Assembly: GCA_049697115.1 (NCBI GenBank)
Contig: JBAVVD010000072.1
Span: 1-36,049, forward strand
Direction: 5' to 3'
Source of the DNA: JBAVVD01 sp049697115
GTDB lineage: Bacteria > Acidobacteriota > Aminicenantia > Aminicenantales > UBA4085
Length of the DNA: 36,049 nt
In this document: positions 1-7,944 of the stretch, piece after piece
How positions within the stretch are numbered: the stretch's first letter is position 1
Layout of the letters: each line of letters starts with the position of its first letter
Made by a program: the position numbers and the translations under genes
Notes under the pieces: generated by a model
Database searches by the model: none
Told to the model about the DNA's origin: nothing
What the model saw: only the letters and a program-made list of their open reading frames with translations

Positions 1-22
1 GGAACCAGTCCCGTCGGTTCCC

Positions 23-43
23 CCCATCGGAAAAGCCGATGGG
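23..43. repeat. GC-rich hairpin upstream of the LOG-like gene
   Basis: An 8-bp perfect stem (CCCATCGG / CCGATGGG) encloses a 5-nt loop. No T-run follows it on either strand, so it is not a convincing intrinsic terminator. A 17-nt piece of it (28-44) recurs exactly at 7176-7192. The first 182 bases hold no gene that I can support. Confidence 0.5.
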
Positions 44-182
44 ACCCCCCTCCGCTACGGGGGCTTGAGGGCGGCTCCAGCGGCGCATATATTCTGTCAC
101 ATCATTTATTGCGTTCGTATTAGTAAGAGGAAAAAGGAGATCCGGGGAAGCCGGGAGATTTTAATCCGAGGAAAAAATTAAA

Positions 183-638
183 ATGGAATTCAGAAAAAAA
201 ATACGAATCGGCGTGATCGGAGGCAGCAGGCCTGATCGGAAATCCCTGGAATGGGCATTTGAAGTCGGGCGCCGGATTGCCGAGAGGGGCGCCCTGCTTG
301 TCTGCGGAGGGCTCGGGGGGGTCATGGAAGAGGCCTCACGAGGGGCCAAACAGGCCGGAGGCCTGACCATCGGGATTCTCCCCGGAAACCGGCTGGAAGA
401 TGCCAATTCCTACATCGATATCGCTATTGTCACAGGGCTGGGATACAGCCGGAATTCCCTGGTCGCCATGAACGCTGACACTCTCATTGCCGTCGACGGA
501 GAATACGGCACGCTGAGCGAGATCGCCTTCGGGATGATCTACAAGAAGAAAGTCATCGGCCTGGGAACATGGGACATCAAGGGCGTTATTCCGGCCAGCA
601 CCCCCGAGGAAGCCGTCCGGCTGGCCTTGAGTTGTTAG
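183..638 (+). CDS. TIGR00725 / LOG-like nucleotide-binding protein
   Basis: A 151-residue protein with a Rossmann-like N-terminus (GVIGGSRPD near residues 10-18) followed by CGGLGGVMEEASRGA (about 41-55). A degenerate PGGxGTxxE-type motif, GEYGTLSE, lies near residue 105. This order is typical of the TIGR00725 branch of the SLOG/LOG superfamily, which includes cytokinin-type phosphoribohydrolases and DprA-like folds. The biochemical role of the TIGR00725 group is not established, so I give no reaction. The ATG at 183 follows a GAGG-containing purine stretch. truA begins about 55 bp downstream on the same strand, so the two may be co-transcribed. Confidence 0.8.
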   Translation: MEFRKKIRIGVIGGSRPDRKSLEWAFEVGRRIAERGALLVCGGLGGVMEEASRGAKQAGGLTIGILPGNRLEDANSYIDIAIVTGLGYSRNSLVAMNADTLIAVDGEYGTLSEIAFGMIYKKKVIGLGTWDIKGVIPASTPEEAVRLALSC

Positions 639-692
639 TCTCAAAATAAGAAGGGGCGGCTCCAGAGCCTATGAATATTTTAGGTGAGATGC

Positions 693-1427
693 ATGACGAT
701 GCAAAATTATGTCCTCCGTGTGTGTTATGACGGAACCGACTATCACGGTTGGCAGAGGCAGCCGAACAAAAGAACCATCCAGGGGACGCTGGAAAACGCT
801 GTTTTCAGATTGGCACGGAAAAAAGTCCCAATCATCGGAGCCGGCCGGACCGACGCCGGCGTGCACGCCAGGGCTCAGGTGGCCAATTTTAAGGCCGATC
901 TGAAACTCAAAGAGAAAGAACTTCTTCGGGCCCTCAATGCCCTCCTCCCCGAAGACATCCGGATTGTCTCCCTGAAAAAAACAGGACCGGCCTTTCATGC
1001 CCGAAAATCGGCCAAGTCTAAAGTCTACGAATACCGGATCTTCCTTTCTCCTCAAATCAATCCCTTTGTCCTCCGCTACGTCCTCCACTGGCCCTATGCT
1101 TTGAATGTCCAAAAAATGAGCACAGCGGCCCGCCTGTTCTGCCGCGAGGCCGACTTTTCCGGTTTCTCATCCAACCGCCTCCTCCATCCGGTGAGAAAAG
1201 TCATCCGTTCGGAAATAAAAAAGAGGGGGGGAGAAATCGTTTACACCATCGAAGCCAACGGGTTTCTGAGATATATGGTGAGGACGATCGTCGGGACTCT
1301 CCTTGAAGTGGGCCGGGGGAAAATTCCCCCTCAAAAAATAGAGGATATTTTCAGAGAGAAGAAGCGCACCCTTTCCAGTCCCACCGCTCCGGCCAAAGGC
1401 CTCAGCCTGGTGAAAGTCATCTACTGA
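693..1427 (+). CDS. truA: tRNA pseudouridine(38-40) synthase TruA
   Basis: Converts uridines 38-40 of the tRNA anticodon stem to pseudouridine. The N-terminus has the family pattern YDGTDYHGWQRQP. The catalytic aspartate lies in GAGRTDAGVHA (around residues 50-60), and the C-terminal NGFLRYMVR motif is present. At 244 residues it is slightly shorter than E. coli TruA. I chose the ATG at 693 because AGGTGA at 682-687 sits five bases before it. An in-frame GTG at 684 would overlap that ribosome-binding site. The 3' end overlaps the convergent rimI gene by 7 bp. Confidence 0.95.
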   Translation: MTMQNYVLRVCYDGTDYHGWQRQPNKRTIQGTLENAVFRLARKKVPIIGAGRTDAGVHARAQVANFKADLKLKEKELLRALNALLPEDIRIVSLKKTGPAFHARKSAKSKVYEYRIFLSPQINPFVLRYVLHWPYALNVQKMSTAARLFCREADFSGFSSNRLLHPVRKVIRSEIKKRGGEIVYTIEANGFLRYMVRTIVGTLLEVGRGKIPPQKIEDIFREKKRTLSSPTAPAKGLSLVKVIY

Positions 1428-1855
1428 ATGAGGTCCAATCCGAGAACAAGGGCATCCTCCTGGGGATTGAAATAATAATTCTTGCGGATTCCGATCAGCT
1501 TAAATCCCAGTTTGGCGTACAGCGCCTGTGCCGCTTCATTGGAAGGCCGGACTTCCAGGAAAACAGATCGCGCTCCTCCCTTACGAACTTTTTCCAGGAT
1601 TTTGCGCAGCACAGCTTCCCCGATTCCCATCCGCCTGAAATCCGGATGGACGGCAATGTTATTGATCTGGATTTCATCTTCAATCTGCCAGTAGATGACA
1701 TAGGCAATGACCTTTTTCAGGAGACTGTGAACGACGACATAAGGAAAGGAGATCAAGTCATTCTGGATCTCTCCCCGGAACGTATTCAGATGCCAGGGAT
1801 TGGGAAACGAGATTCTTTCTATGGCACAGACATCTTTGAGGTCTTTGTCTTCCAT
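1421..1855 (-). CDS. rimI: Ribosomal-protein-alanine N-acetyltransferase RimI-like GNAT
   Basis: A 144-residue GNAT acetyltransferase. The N-terminus ISFPNPWHLNTF matches the RimI family pattern (SFxxPW). INNIAVHPDFRRMGIG (about 66-81) carries the acetyl-CoA-binding R-x-x-G-x-G loop. LEVRPSNEAAQALYAKLGF is the classic RimI C-terminal motif. RimI acetylates the N-terminus of ribosomal protein S18 in E. coli, and many homologues act on other proteins. It lies 40 bp downstream of tsaB, a common bacterial pairing, and probably ends the leuC-like/leuD-like/tsaB/rimI transcript. Confidence 0.92.
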   Translation of the reverse strand: MEDKDLKDVCAIERISFPNPWHLNTFRGEIQNDLISFPYVVVHSLLKKVIAYVIYWQIEDEIQINNIAVHPDFRRMGIGEAVLRKILEKVRKGGARSVFLEVRPSNEAAQALYAKLGFKLIGIRKNYYFNPQEDALVLGLDLIQ

Positions 1856-1895
1856 CCTTCGGAAAAATAAAAATTTTTCCGTCGACAGTATTTCT

Positions 1896-2576
1896 TTAAT
1901 GCTTTTCCTCCGCCTGGGATTTCCGGAAATAGAAGGGCTCCAGCGCGCTGGACAAAACTCCTTCTTGCTTATTCAAAATCTCGTATCCCAGCAACCCGAC
2001 TTCATGGGCGATAAAAGTCGAACGGGAGGCCAATCTGGCCTTGTCTTTCAGATAGTCAAGAATTCGGCTTTTATAAGGCTGAACACCGCTACCGATGAAT
2101 AAGATAATTCTGTGGGCGGGAAGACGCGATAAAAAATGATCGGGTGAATAGGCGCCCTGGGAGATGAGTTCGGTCAACCGGCCGCCTTTGACTTCAAATA
2201 GAGAGGCATAGATTTCTCCTTTTTTGGCGTCCATCACAGGGCAGAGAAGTCGGCTTCCCGAATCCCTGAGTTTCCAGGCCAGGCCTTTCAGAGTGGAAAC
2301 CGGAGCCACAGGCTTTTCAGAAGCGAAAGAAAAGGACTTGACCGTGCTCAAACCGATCCGGATTCCCGTAAAAGACCCGGGTCCGGCCGCCACCGCAAAG
2401 CCATCCACCTGCTGAATCGTCACAGCGTTCGCCTGAAGGAGAAAATGAACAGACTGAAGAAGTCTTCCGGAATGCGTCAAAGGAGAATCCAAGTTGACTT
2501 CTGAAAGAAGCCTTGTGTTTTCCAGAAGGGCGACCGAGCCGGTTTCGGTTGTCGTATCCACGGCCAGGATGCGCAT
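1896..2576 (-). CDS. tsaB: tRNA threonylcarbamoyladenosine biosynthesis protein TsaB
   Basis: A 226-residue ASKHA-fold protein. It starts with the family signature ILAVDTTTETGSVAL and carries AAGPGSFTGIRIGLSTVK near residues 63-80. TsaB partners TsaD and TsaE in the t6A37 modification of ANN-decoding tRNAs. The start lies 7 bp after the stop of the LeuD-like gene, which implies translational coupling in one operon with an apparently unrelated dehydratase. rimI follows in the usual order. Confidence 0.95.
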   Translation of the reverse strand: MRILAVDTTTETGSVALLENTRLLSEVNLDSPLTHSGRLLQSVHFLLQANAVTIQQVDGFAVAAGPGSFTGIRIGLSTVKSFSFASEKPVAPVSTLKGLAWKLRDSGSRLLCPVMDAKKGEIYASLFEVKGGRLTELISQGAYSPDHFLSRLPAHRIILFIGSGVQPYKSRILDYLKDKARLASRSTFIAHEVGLLGYEILNKQEGVLSSALEPFYFRKSQAEEKH

Positions 2577-2583
2577 GGCTCCT

Positions 2584-3144
2584 TCAGTCCTTATATCGAG
2601 GCCCCATATTCAGGCTCTTTCCATACCGGAACAGGTTGCCGGCCTGATAGATATCATACTGGACAGTGCTCATGGGTTCAAGACGAAAGGATACGTCCCG
2701 GCTGGCGTTCCTCCCCACGCCGGACTTCACATCGACCTGAATTCGGTCTCCGGAGGCCAGTTTTTGCCCGGCTGCCAGTTCTTCCGGATCGATGATCTTC
2801 AGGACAGGAAAACCCGAATTGACGGCATTCCTGAAATAGATGGCGGAAAAGGAAGGGGCAAGAATCGCGCCGACCTTTAAAGCTATAAAACAATCCACGG
2901 CCTGCTGCCGCGAAGAGCCGGCGCCGAAATTTCTGCCGGCAATGATAATATCGCCTTCCTGGGACTTCCGGGCAAAATCTTTCCATCCCTCCAGGTTTCC
3001 AAAGGCATGCCGGCCCATCTGAGAAAGCTCGGTGATAAAGAGGTGGGCATTGTGGTAGATCTGGTCCGTGTCGATATCCTCGATCAGCTTTCCCTGTGGA
3101 TTCAAAAGAATCCAGACTCTGCCTTCTAGGACAGTCCTCTCCAT
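2584..3144 (-). CDS. Aconitase-superfamily small subunit (LeuD/HacB-like), set 2
   Basis: A 186-residue swivelling-domain subunit that pairs with the LeuC-like protein just upstream. IDTDQIYHNAHLFITE (about 23-38) is the substrate-specificity loop, and it matches neither the YLRT/YLRV loops of isopropylmalate isomerase and homoaconitase nor the loop of the other small subunit at 9252-9749. FGAGSSRQQA (about 73-82) holds the active-site Ser-Arg. YFRNAVNSGFPVL is the family C-terminal motif. The ATG lies one base after the stop of the large subunit, with its GAGG ribosome-binding site inside that gene. The substrate is not known. Isocitrate, isopropylmalate, methylmalate-type and dimethylmalate-type acids are all possible. 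Confidence 0.88.
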   Translation of the reverse strand: MERTVLEGRVWILLNPQGKLIEDIDTDQIYHNAHLFITELSQMGRHAFGNLEGWKDFARKSQEGDIIIAGRNFGAGSSRQQAVDCFIALKVGAILAPSFSAIYFRNAVNSGFPVLKIIDPEELAAGQKLASGDRIQVDVKSGVGRNASRDVSFRLEPMSTVQYDIYQAGNLFRYGKSLNMGPRYKD

Positions 3145-3145
3145 C

Positions 3146-4396
3146 TCATAAATCCTCGGGGCTGGCTAAAGCGCCCACAACGCAGGAAGCGGCAACCACG
3201 GCAGGGCCGGCCAGATAAGTCATTCCTTTCCCCTGTTTGCCGGAAAAATTCCGGTTTCCCGTGCTGACCTGGACCTCTCCCTTTCCGGTAAGGCCCGGAT
3301 GGCCTTCGGCACAGCCTCCGCAGCCGGGATTGATGACAATGGCGCCGCTCCGGAAAAGATCCTCCAGGATTCCCCGCTCCAGAAGATTCTCATACACTTG
3401 ACGCGTGGCCGGAACGACTTTGAGCATGATGCCTTTTTTCACGGTCCTTCCTTTCAGCACTTCAGCCGCTTGAATAAAATCTTCTGTCCGGCCGTTGGTG
3501 CAGGAGCCAATAAATCCGGAGTCAATTTTCGTTCCGCGCACTTCGGAGATGCTCCTGACATTGGTCGGCGAGAATGGCACAGCCACTTGAGGCGGAAGCC
3601 CGCTGACGTCCACTTCGAAAACCTCTGAATAACGGGCATCCTTATCCGGCAGAAACGGCTGAAATTCATCGTCCGCATATCCGGCGATTTCCCGGACCAG
3701 AGAGTCCGGATATTCGGGGACAAAGCCGATAATCCCGGCCATCTCCGTGACCATAGTGCAGAGCGTCATTCGTCCGGCCAGGGATAGATTTTGGACGGCT
3801 TCCCCATAGAATTCCGCTGCTTTAAGAGCGATCTTTTTTGTCCCCAGCTCTCTCAACAGGGCGAGCGTCAGGTCCTTGGCCCCGGCCAATGGACTGCATT
3901 CTCCCTTGACTATAATCTTGACGGTTTCCGGAATTTCAAACCACGTCATTCCCGTCTTGAAGGCAAAAGTGATATCCACATCGCCCATCCCCTGCCCGAA
4001 GCATCCCACTGCGCCCAGGATATTCATATGGCTGTCTGTCCCGACCACAGTGGAGTTGGGCCGGGCCAGACCCTCCTCGATAAGGACATGCGAGCCGATG
4101 CCTTTGTCGACATCAAAGACCCGGACTCCATGCATCCGGGCAAAATCACGGCAGATCTGCTGGTTATCTGCATATTTCAGAATGCAGGCCGGTGCACAGA
4201 GGTCAAAAGTAAAGAAAGTCTTGTCCCTGTCCGCCAGAGGAGAGTCGCCGTACTCCCGCCTGTAGTTAAATACCACATTGGGACCGCCGAAGTCCCTGGC
4301 CGAGCGGACATCCAGATCCATCCACACGGTCTTTCCTGCAGACACCTCTTCCCCCGTGTGCGCCTGGATGATTTTTTCGATAATTGTTTTACCCAA
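3146..4396 (-). CDS. Aconitase-superfamily large subunit (LeuC/HacA-like), set 2, atypical active site
   Basis: A 416-residue [4Fe-4S] hydro-lyase large subunit. Cluster cysteines are C299 (IGSCTNGR), C359 and C362 (NPGCGGC). GTDSHMN (119-125) and NRNFSGKQG are family motifs. The Asp-His pair that in aconitase is D100-H101 reads D65-L66 (TFDLCAP), whereas the paralogue at 9746-11020 keeps DH. This suggests a different substrate or altered chemistry. The start codon is TTG at 4394-4396, preceded by GGAAGG. The gene is transcribed from a strong promoter at 4502-4530 through a leader with a GCGGGA/TCCCGC hairpin. It heads the operon with the LeuD-like subunit, tsaB and rimI. Confidence 0.88.
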   Translation of the reverse strand: MGKTIIEKIIQAHTGEEVSAGKTVWMDLDVRSARDFGGPNVVFNYRREYGDSPLADRDKTFFTFDLCAPACILKYADNQQICRDFARMHGVRVFDVDKGIGSHVLIEEGLARPNSTVVGTDSHMNILGAVGCFGQGMGDVDITFAFKTGMTWFEIPETVKIIVKGECSPLAGAKDLTLALLRELGTKKIALKAAEFYGEAVQNLSLAGRMTLCTMVTEMAGIIGFVPEYPDSLVREIAGYADDEFQPFLPDKDARYSEVFEVDVSGLPPQVAVPFSPTNVRSISEVRGTKIDSGFIGSCTNGRTEDFIQAAEVLKGRTVKKGIMLKVVPATRQVYENLLERGILEDLFRSGAIVINPGCGGCAEGHPGLTGKGEVQVSTGNRNFSGKQGKGMTYLAGPAVVAASCVVGALASPEDL

Positions 4397-4422
4397 CTGA
4401 CCGCCTTCCTATTCTTCCGTTT

Positions 4423-4438
4423 GCGGGACCTTTCCCGC
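4423..4438 (-). promoter_or_regulatory. Leader hairpin before the set-2 dehydratase
   Basis: A perfect 6-bp stem (GCGGGA/TCCCGC) with a 4-nt loop lies in the 5' leader, about 30 nt upstream of the TTG start and 65 nt after the promoter -10. No T-run follows. It may stabilise the mRNA or modulate initiation; no known riboswitch is recognised. Confidence 0.4.
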
Positions 4439-4469
4439 TGCGGGTGCTGAGGAATCTGCGCCGCTCCGC

Positions 4470-4539
4470 CCGCACTTGCTCCCGGCCCTCAGTTCCTCCT
4501 TATTATAGAATAGAGAATGTCTGTGTTCAATGAGTTGAA
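4470..4539 (-). repeat. Promoter-leader repeat, copy 1
   Basis: A 70-bp segment matches 9110-9179 at 63 of 70 positions, in the same orientation and without gaps. It includes a full sigma-70-type promoter and about 35 bp of transcribed leader. Each copy lies directly upstream of a citrate/isocitrate-type gene on the minus strand. Confidence 0.85.
4502..4530 (-). promoter_or_regulatory. Sigma-70-type promoter for the set-2 dehydratase operon
   Basis: On the minus strand the -35 is TTGAAC (4525-4530), the spacer is exactly 17 bp and the -10 is the consensus TATAAT (4502-4507). AAGGAGG follows the -10 immediately and would lie at or just before the transcription start, so it is not the gene's ribosome-binding site. 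The same arrangement occurs at 9142-9170. Confidence 0.8.
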
Positions 4540-4575
4540 TCGCCCATTGCCGATAGAAATTAAAGATGGGACATG

Positions 4576-4644
4576 GAGAGTCTCTGTGTATTCGAAGACC
4601 TGGGGGAACAGATGGACTGGGTCGAGAATACACACGGACTCTCC
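4576..4644. repeat. 19-bp imperfect inverted repeat
   Basis: The arms are 4576-4594 (GGAGAGTCTCTGTGTATTC) and 4626-4644, matching at 17 of 19 positions after reverse-complementing, with a 31-nt spacer. It sits about 50 bp before a transposase remnant. It could be the end of a decayed mobile element or a structured RNA. No T-run is present. Confidence 0.6.
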
Positions 4645-4663
4645 AGGGCCGCCCATTGAGTGA

Positions 4664-4852
4664 GGCGTATGCTCTCCTGACAAGAGACAGGTGACGATGA
4701 AGGTCATCGCCTTTATCACCGAGTTCTCCGCGGTGGACAGGATCATCCATCACATCAAGCTGACGTTTGTCGCTGACAAGCCTCCTCCACCGCGGATCGC
4801 TTATCAGGAGCTCTTGATGGCCGCTGATGCTTCGGCCGAATATTTCTCATAA
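4664..4852 (+). pseudogene. Remnant of a transposase C-terminus, probably IS91-family
   Basis: An open frame runs from a stop at 4661-4663 to the TAA at 4850-4852. An ATG at 4697 opens 51 codons beginning MKVIAFITEF, followed by VDRIIHHIKLTF, a run of four prolines and LLMAA...EYFS. The pattern MK-V/I-I-A-F-I followed by a short helix and a proline run resembles the C-terminal tail of IS91-type (Y2) transposases, recalled from memory. The rest of the transposase is absent. The stretch 4853-5147 holds no gene I can support, only GC-rich sequence with the palindrome TGCCTGCAGGCA near 5020. Confidence 0.5.
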
Positions 4853-5147
4853 TCCTCTCTCATGACGGCGGGGGAGGTCCGGGTGATTTCCGGCTCATCG
4901 GGTCCCGCGGACGGCTTCCGGGTCGCCCTTCCCCGTGCTCAAGCCGTCCTTGACATGCCAGAGCTCCTAATTATGCTTCCTCTCGATGCTTGGATGGGAT
5001 CATCGAGGCGCAACCGTGCCTGCAGGCAGGCGCTGCCGAAAAGCAAATTCTTAAAATGTAGATCAGAATCACTCGCGATGGATTCGACCCATCATTGAAC
5101 TCTGGTTCTCCATCCCGTCTTAAAGACTCCGGGAAACAACGATCATT

Positions 5148-5984
5148 CTAATTTCCGCGCCAAATCTGTTCCGTAACTTTTTCTTCATGTTGGATGTGTT
5201 TTATCGCCCACTTGAAAGGAAAGAAAAATAAGTAGACGGCGAATAGCAGCGTCGCCAACGGCAGGGCCAATAGAATGAAAATTGTGCTCTGCTTCTCCAG
5301 CGAATGCAGGTTGAAGCGCAGGTGCATAATCAGAATCAATAATATTACAACTAAAATTAGGAGAAATATGGATATGCCGCGAATTCCTCGAATATGCGAT
5401 TGCATTTTATGAAGGATAAGTGGCCAGCCGTATTCTTTGTGTGTATGATTTGCCCTTTCTTCAGGGGTAAGCCGCACTTTCGGCTTTGACGGATGTCTCT
5501 TGATGTTAAACTCCAACTGCCGGCCGCAGGTGGGACAGGTTTTACTAATTCTATACTTCCGTTCTTCTGTTCCCAGTGAAGTATCAAACGTTACCGGTGC
5601 CAGCTCGTATTTCCAGGCTTGATATGTTCCCGTGATTTCTGTTTTGGACTTGATTCCTTTGATACATCCCAGTCCGATGGTCATCCTTCCGGCTTGCACT
5701 TCAATTTTTTTTGTCTCGAGCAATTCTCGAAACTGATCACGGAGCCGTCTGTCACTCTGGTCTTTATTCCTCAGACGGGATGCCCGGGCTTGATGGAGAG
5801 AGTATGCGATCCCTCCGCCGCTGATTGTTAAAATAACGACAATCAGCCACCACCACCAACGATAACCCGTGTGAATCCCGAGCTTGCTGATGACACAAGA
5901 TGAAATCGATGCCAGCGAGAACAGACAGAATATCCAGGTTGACCATTTTATTCCTATAATTGTTCCATTATCACCGTTTTGCAT
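5148..5984 (-). CDS. Four-helix membrane protein with a CxxC element, unknown function
   Basis: I do not recognise this 278-residue protein. Hydrophobic segments lie at the N-terminus (two, the second starting with WWWWLIVVILT) and at the C-terminus (ISIFLLILVVILLILIM and IFILLALPLATLLFAVYLFFF), giving about four membrane helices. The charged region between the helix pairs (about 130 residues) contains one CPTCG element, half of a zinc ribbon. I chose the ATG at 5984 because AAGGGAG lies six bases before it; the upstream in-frame ATG at 6032 has no such site. A good promoter (6053-6082) lies upstream. It appears monocistronic. Confidence 0.7.
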   Translation of the reverse strand: MQNGDNGTIIGIKWSTWIFCLFSLASISSCVISKLGIHTGYRWWWWLIVVILTISGGGIAYSLHQARASRLRNKDQSDRRLRDQFRELLETKKIEVQAGRMTIGLGCIKGIKSKTEITGTYQAWKYELAPVTFDTSLGTEERKYRISKTCPTCGRQLEFNIKRHPSKPKVRLTPEERANHTHKEYGWPLILHKMQSHIRGIRGISIFLLILVVILLILIMHLRFNLHSLEKQSTIFILLALPLATLLFAVYLFFFPFKWAIKHIQHEEKVTEQIWRGN

Positions 5985-6052
5985 TTGAAACTCCCTTCCT
6001 TTTTTCCATCCCCTTTGAATTCCTGATAACACAAGAAAGTTACTCGAAACGG

Positions 6053-6082
6053 ATTTTAGCAGACACTTTTTAAACCTGTCAA
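6053..6082 (-). promoter_or_regulatory. Promoter of the four-helix membrane protein
   Basis: On the minus strand: a perfect -35 TTGACA (6077-6082), an 18-bp spacer and -10 TAAAAT (6053-6058), about 70 bp upstream of the chosen start. The divergent NYN gene starts at 6261; I see no equally clear promoter for it. Confidence 0.65.
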
Positions 6083-6260
6083 TTTTTTAAAACTGGGAAA
6101 GTCTGCCCCGATGACATCAACCAAGTTTCCCTTTTAAAAATTCAACGGTTCTCTTTCATTTTTTTATTGGGCAGGAATAAGGAAAATTGCTTTTTTAATA
6201 TTTCAAAATGAAGTATCATATGCCCAAAATAATTCTTGAATTATCTTAAGAGGCGGAATC

Positions 6261-7016
6261 ATGGTCGAGCAATTCACAGAAAACAGCATGAAGATGATTG
6301 CCTTGTTGATAGACGGAGACAACGCCCAGCCCTCCCTGATCGCAAAGATCCTGGCCGAGGCGGCAAAATACGGTTCCGTGACCATCAGGAGGATCTACGG
6401 GGACTGGACGACCTCCAACATGGGCGGATGGAAAAACATCCTGAACAATTTCGCCATTCAACCCATTCAGCAGTTCCGTTACACGGTGGGAAAGAATTCC
6501 ACCGATAATGCCATGATTATCGACGCCATGGATATTCTCCACGGCAATCTGGTCACGGGCTTCTGCATTGTCTCCAGCGACAGCGACTACACGCGGCTGG
6601 CGGTCCGCATCAGGGAAATGGGCATTTTTGTGATGGGGATCGGGAAGCAGAGTACTCCCAAGGCTTTTGTCAACGCCTGCAACATCTTCATCTACACGGA
6701 GAACCTGGTTCCCCGGGAATCCCAGAAGAAAAGCATGAAGGAATCTAAGGCCGTGGCCGTGAAGGACGACAGGCCGAAGGATCTCGACCCCATGGGGCTG
6801 CTCAGGGCGGCTTTTGAAATGGCCATCCAGGAAGACGGGTGGGCGAACCTGTCCACCATGGGATTTTATTTGCATCAACTGGACCCCGGGTTTGACCCTC
6901 GGACGTATGGGTATAAACAATTATCCCAGCTCGTGAAAACGTATGGAAATTTATTCGAGATGAGACTCCAGAACGAGGCCGGGGCCACTTCGATTTCTGT
7001 GAAACTCAAAGAATAG
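6261..7016 (+). CDS. NYN-domain (LabA/DUF88-like) protein with a probable C-terminal OST-HTH/LOTUS domain
   Basis: A 251-residue protein. Residues about 12-150 form a NYN (PIN-like) domain with the expected acidic residues: LLIDGDNA, STDNAMIIDAMD and SSDSDYTRLA. In this family these residues bind a metal for RNA cleavage. A charged linker (about 155-175) leads to a domain with SxxGFYLHQLDPGFDPRTYGYKQLSQLVKT, the pattern of the OST-HTH/LOTUS RNA-binding domain. NYN plus OST-HTH is a known pairing in LabA-like proteins. AAGAGGCGG provides the ribosome-binding site for the ATG at 6261. It stands alone between a divergent membrane protein and a convergent pseudogene. Substrate RNA unknown. Confidence 0.88.
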   Translation: MVEQFTENSMKMIALLIDGDNAQPSLIAKILAEAAKYGSVTIRRIYGDWTTSNMGGWKNILNNFAIQPIQQFRYTVGKNSTDNAMIIDAMDILHGNLVTGFCIVSSDSDYTRLAVRIREMGIFVMGIGKQSTPKAFVNACNIFIYTENLVPRESQKKSMKESKAVAVKDDRPKDLDPMGLLRAAFEMAIQEDGWANLSTMGFYLHQLDPGFDPRTYGYKQLSQLVKTYGNLFEMRLQNEAGATSISVKLKE

Positions 7017-7280
7017 AGGCCGAACCATGTCGTTCGGCTCCGGATAAAAGCGGTATTCCGGTGTCCTCTTGGAAAACCGGGAGGCCAAGTCGTTGGGGAT
7101 GGGGATGTATTTGTATTTCTGAAAACATTGGTTTTCTTTTTGTTTTTCCCAGGACTCCCAGGGCTTATGCTATTCCGGAAAAGCCGATGGGAAGTCGGCC
7201 CGTTTTCTGAAAGAACCTTTATGTTTCCCGATGTGGGCAAGGACCTTTTATATGTGCCCCATGTTTTTCCGGATGATCTG

Positions 7281-7852
7281 TTAGTCCCTGACGGAGAGAT
7301 TTTTTCCGGCATAGCAGAACAGATAATGATATTCCGTCAAGGGAAGGAGCGCGTCCAGTGCGGGGTTCTTCCGTACGAGGTCCTCGGCGAACTCTTATCC
7401 CGTTTGATAGGGAGGGCGCCGAAACCCGGCATGTTCCAGGCGGTCCAGGATTTCATAATAAAAATGGGTTATTCTGCGCCTTTGGACGAGCCTGACGTTT
7501 GTCAGCCTCCAGGGCTTGAAAAAAACAGGAGGAATGTAGAGCCGGCGATAAGAATTCCCTAGACGATGATCTTCAGCATGTGGTCCCGTAACTGAAGGCT
7601 GAGATTGTAGAAAAAGTTCCTTTGAGTATACATGTCGTATCCGACGACTTAGCGATACCATCGCAGTTGTAAAGCGTCGAAATATTTGTTGGCCTGGTCC
7701 CAGAGGATTCCCAGGAAATGAGTCCCGCCCGAAAGGGCCGGATCGGACGGAGTCGGGTCGAAAGTCATCCATCCTTTATCGGAAATGAAGGCCTCGACCC
7801 AAGCATGGGCATCGCTTTGGCGGACGACATAGAATTGACCGTATTCATTCCA
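7281..7852 (-). pseudogene. Decayed transglutaminase-like protein (core end plus DUF4129-like tail)
   Basis: Reading the minus strand from 7852 gives WNEYGQFYVVRQSDAHAWVE, then GWMTFDPTPSD: the His and Asp regions of a transglutaminase core as found in TgpA-like membrane proteins. The frame then meets TAA (7649-7651) and TAG (7559-7561). In another frame it continues with ITHFYYEILDRL, FRRPPYQTG, a stop, then EFAEDLVRKNPALD and LTEYHYLF, the pattern of the C-terminal DUF4129-like region. Ends at TAA 7281-7283. At least three in-frame stops and one frameshift are needed, and the N-terminal membrane half is missing. 7017-7280 and 7853-7944 hold nothing I can support. Confidence 0.75.
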
Positions 7853-7944
7853 TCATGACGATGGGAGGAGGTAAAAGTGGCGAATGAATGCCCTTCAGCC
7901 AGTTCAGCAGAAAACGAAATTCTTATCAACTAAACATCTCCTTC

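Noticed and set aside
4502..4513. AAGGAGG after the TATAAT as a ribosome-binding site for a leader peptide
   Set aside because: It lies at or before the predicted transcription start in both copies, and no start codon at a suitable distance opens a conserved frame.
28..7192. 17-nt exact match between 28-44 and 7176-7192 as a dispersed repeat
   Set aside because: Only two copies, the second lacks the hairpin partner arm, and the match is short enough to be coincidental.
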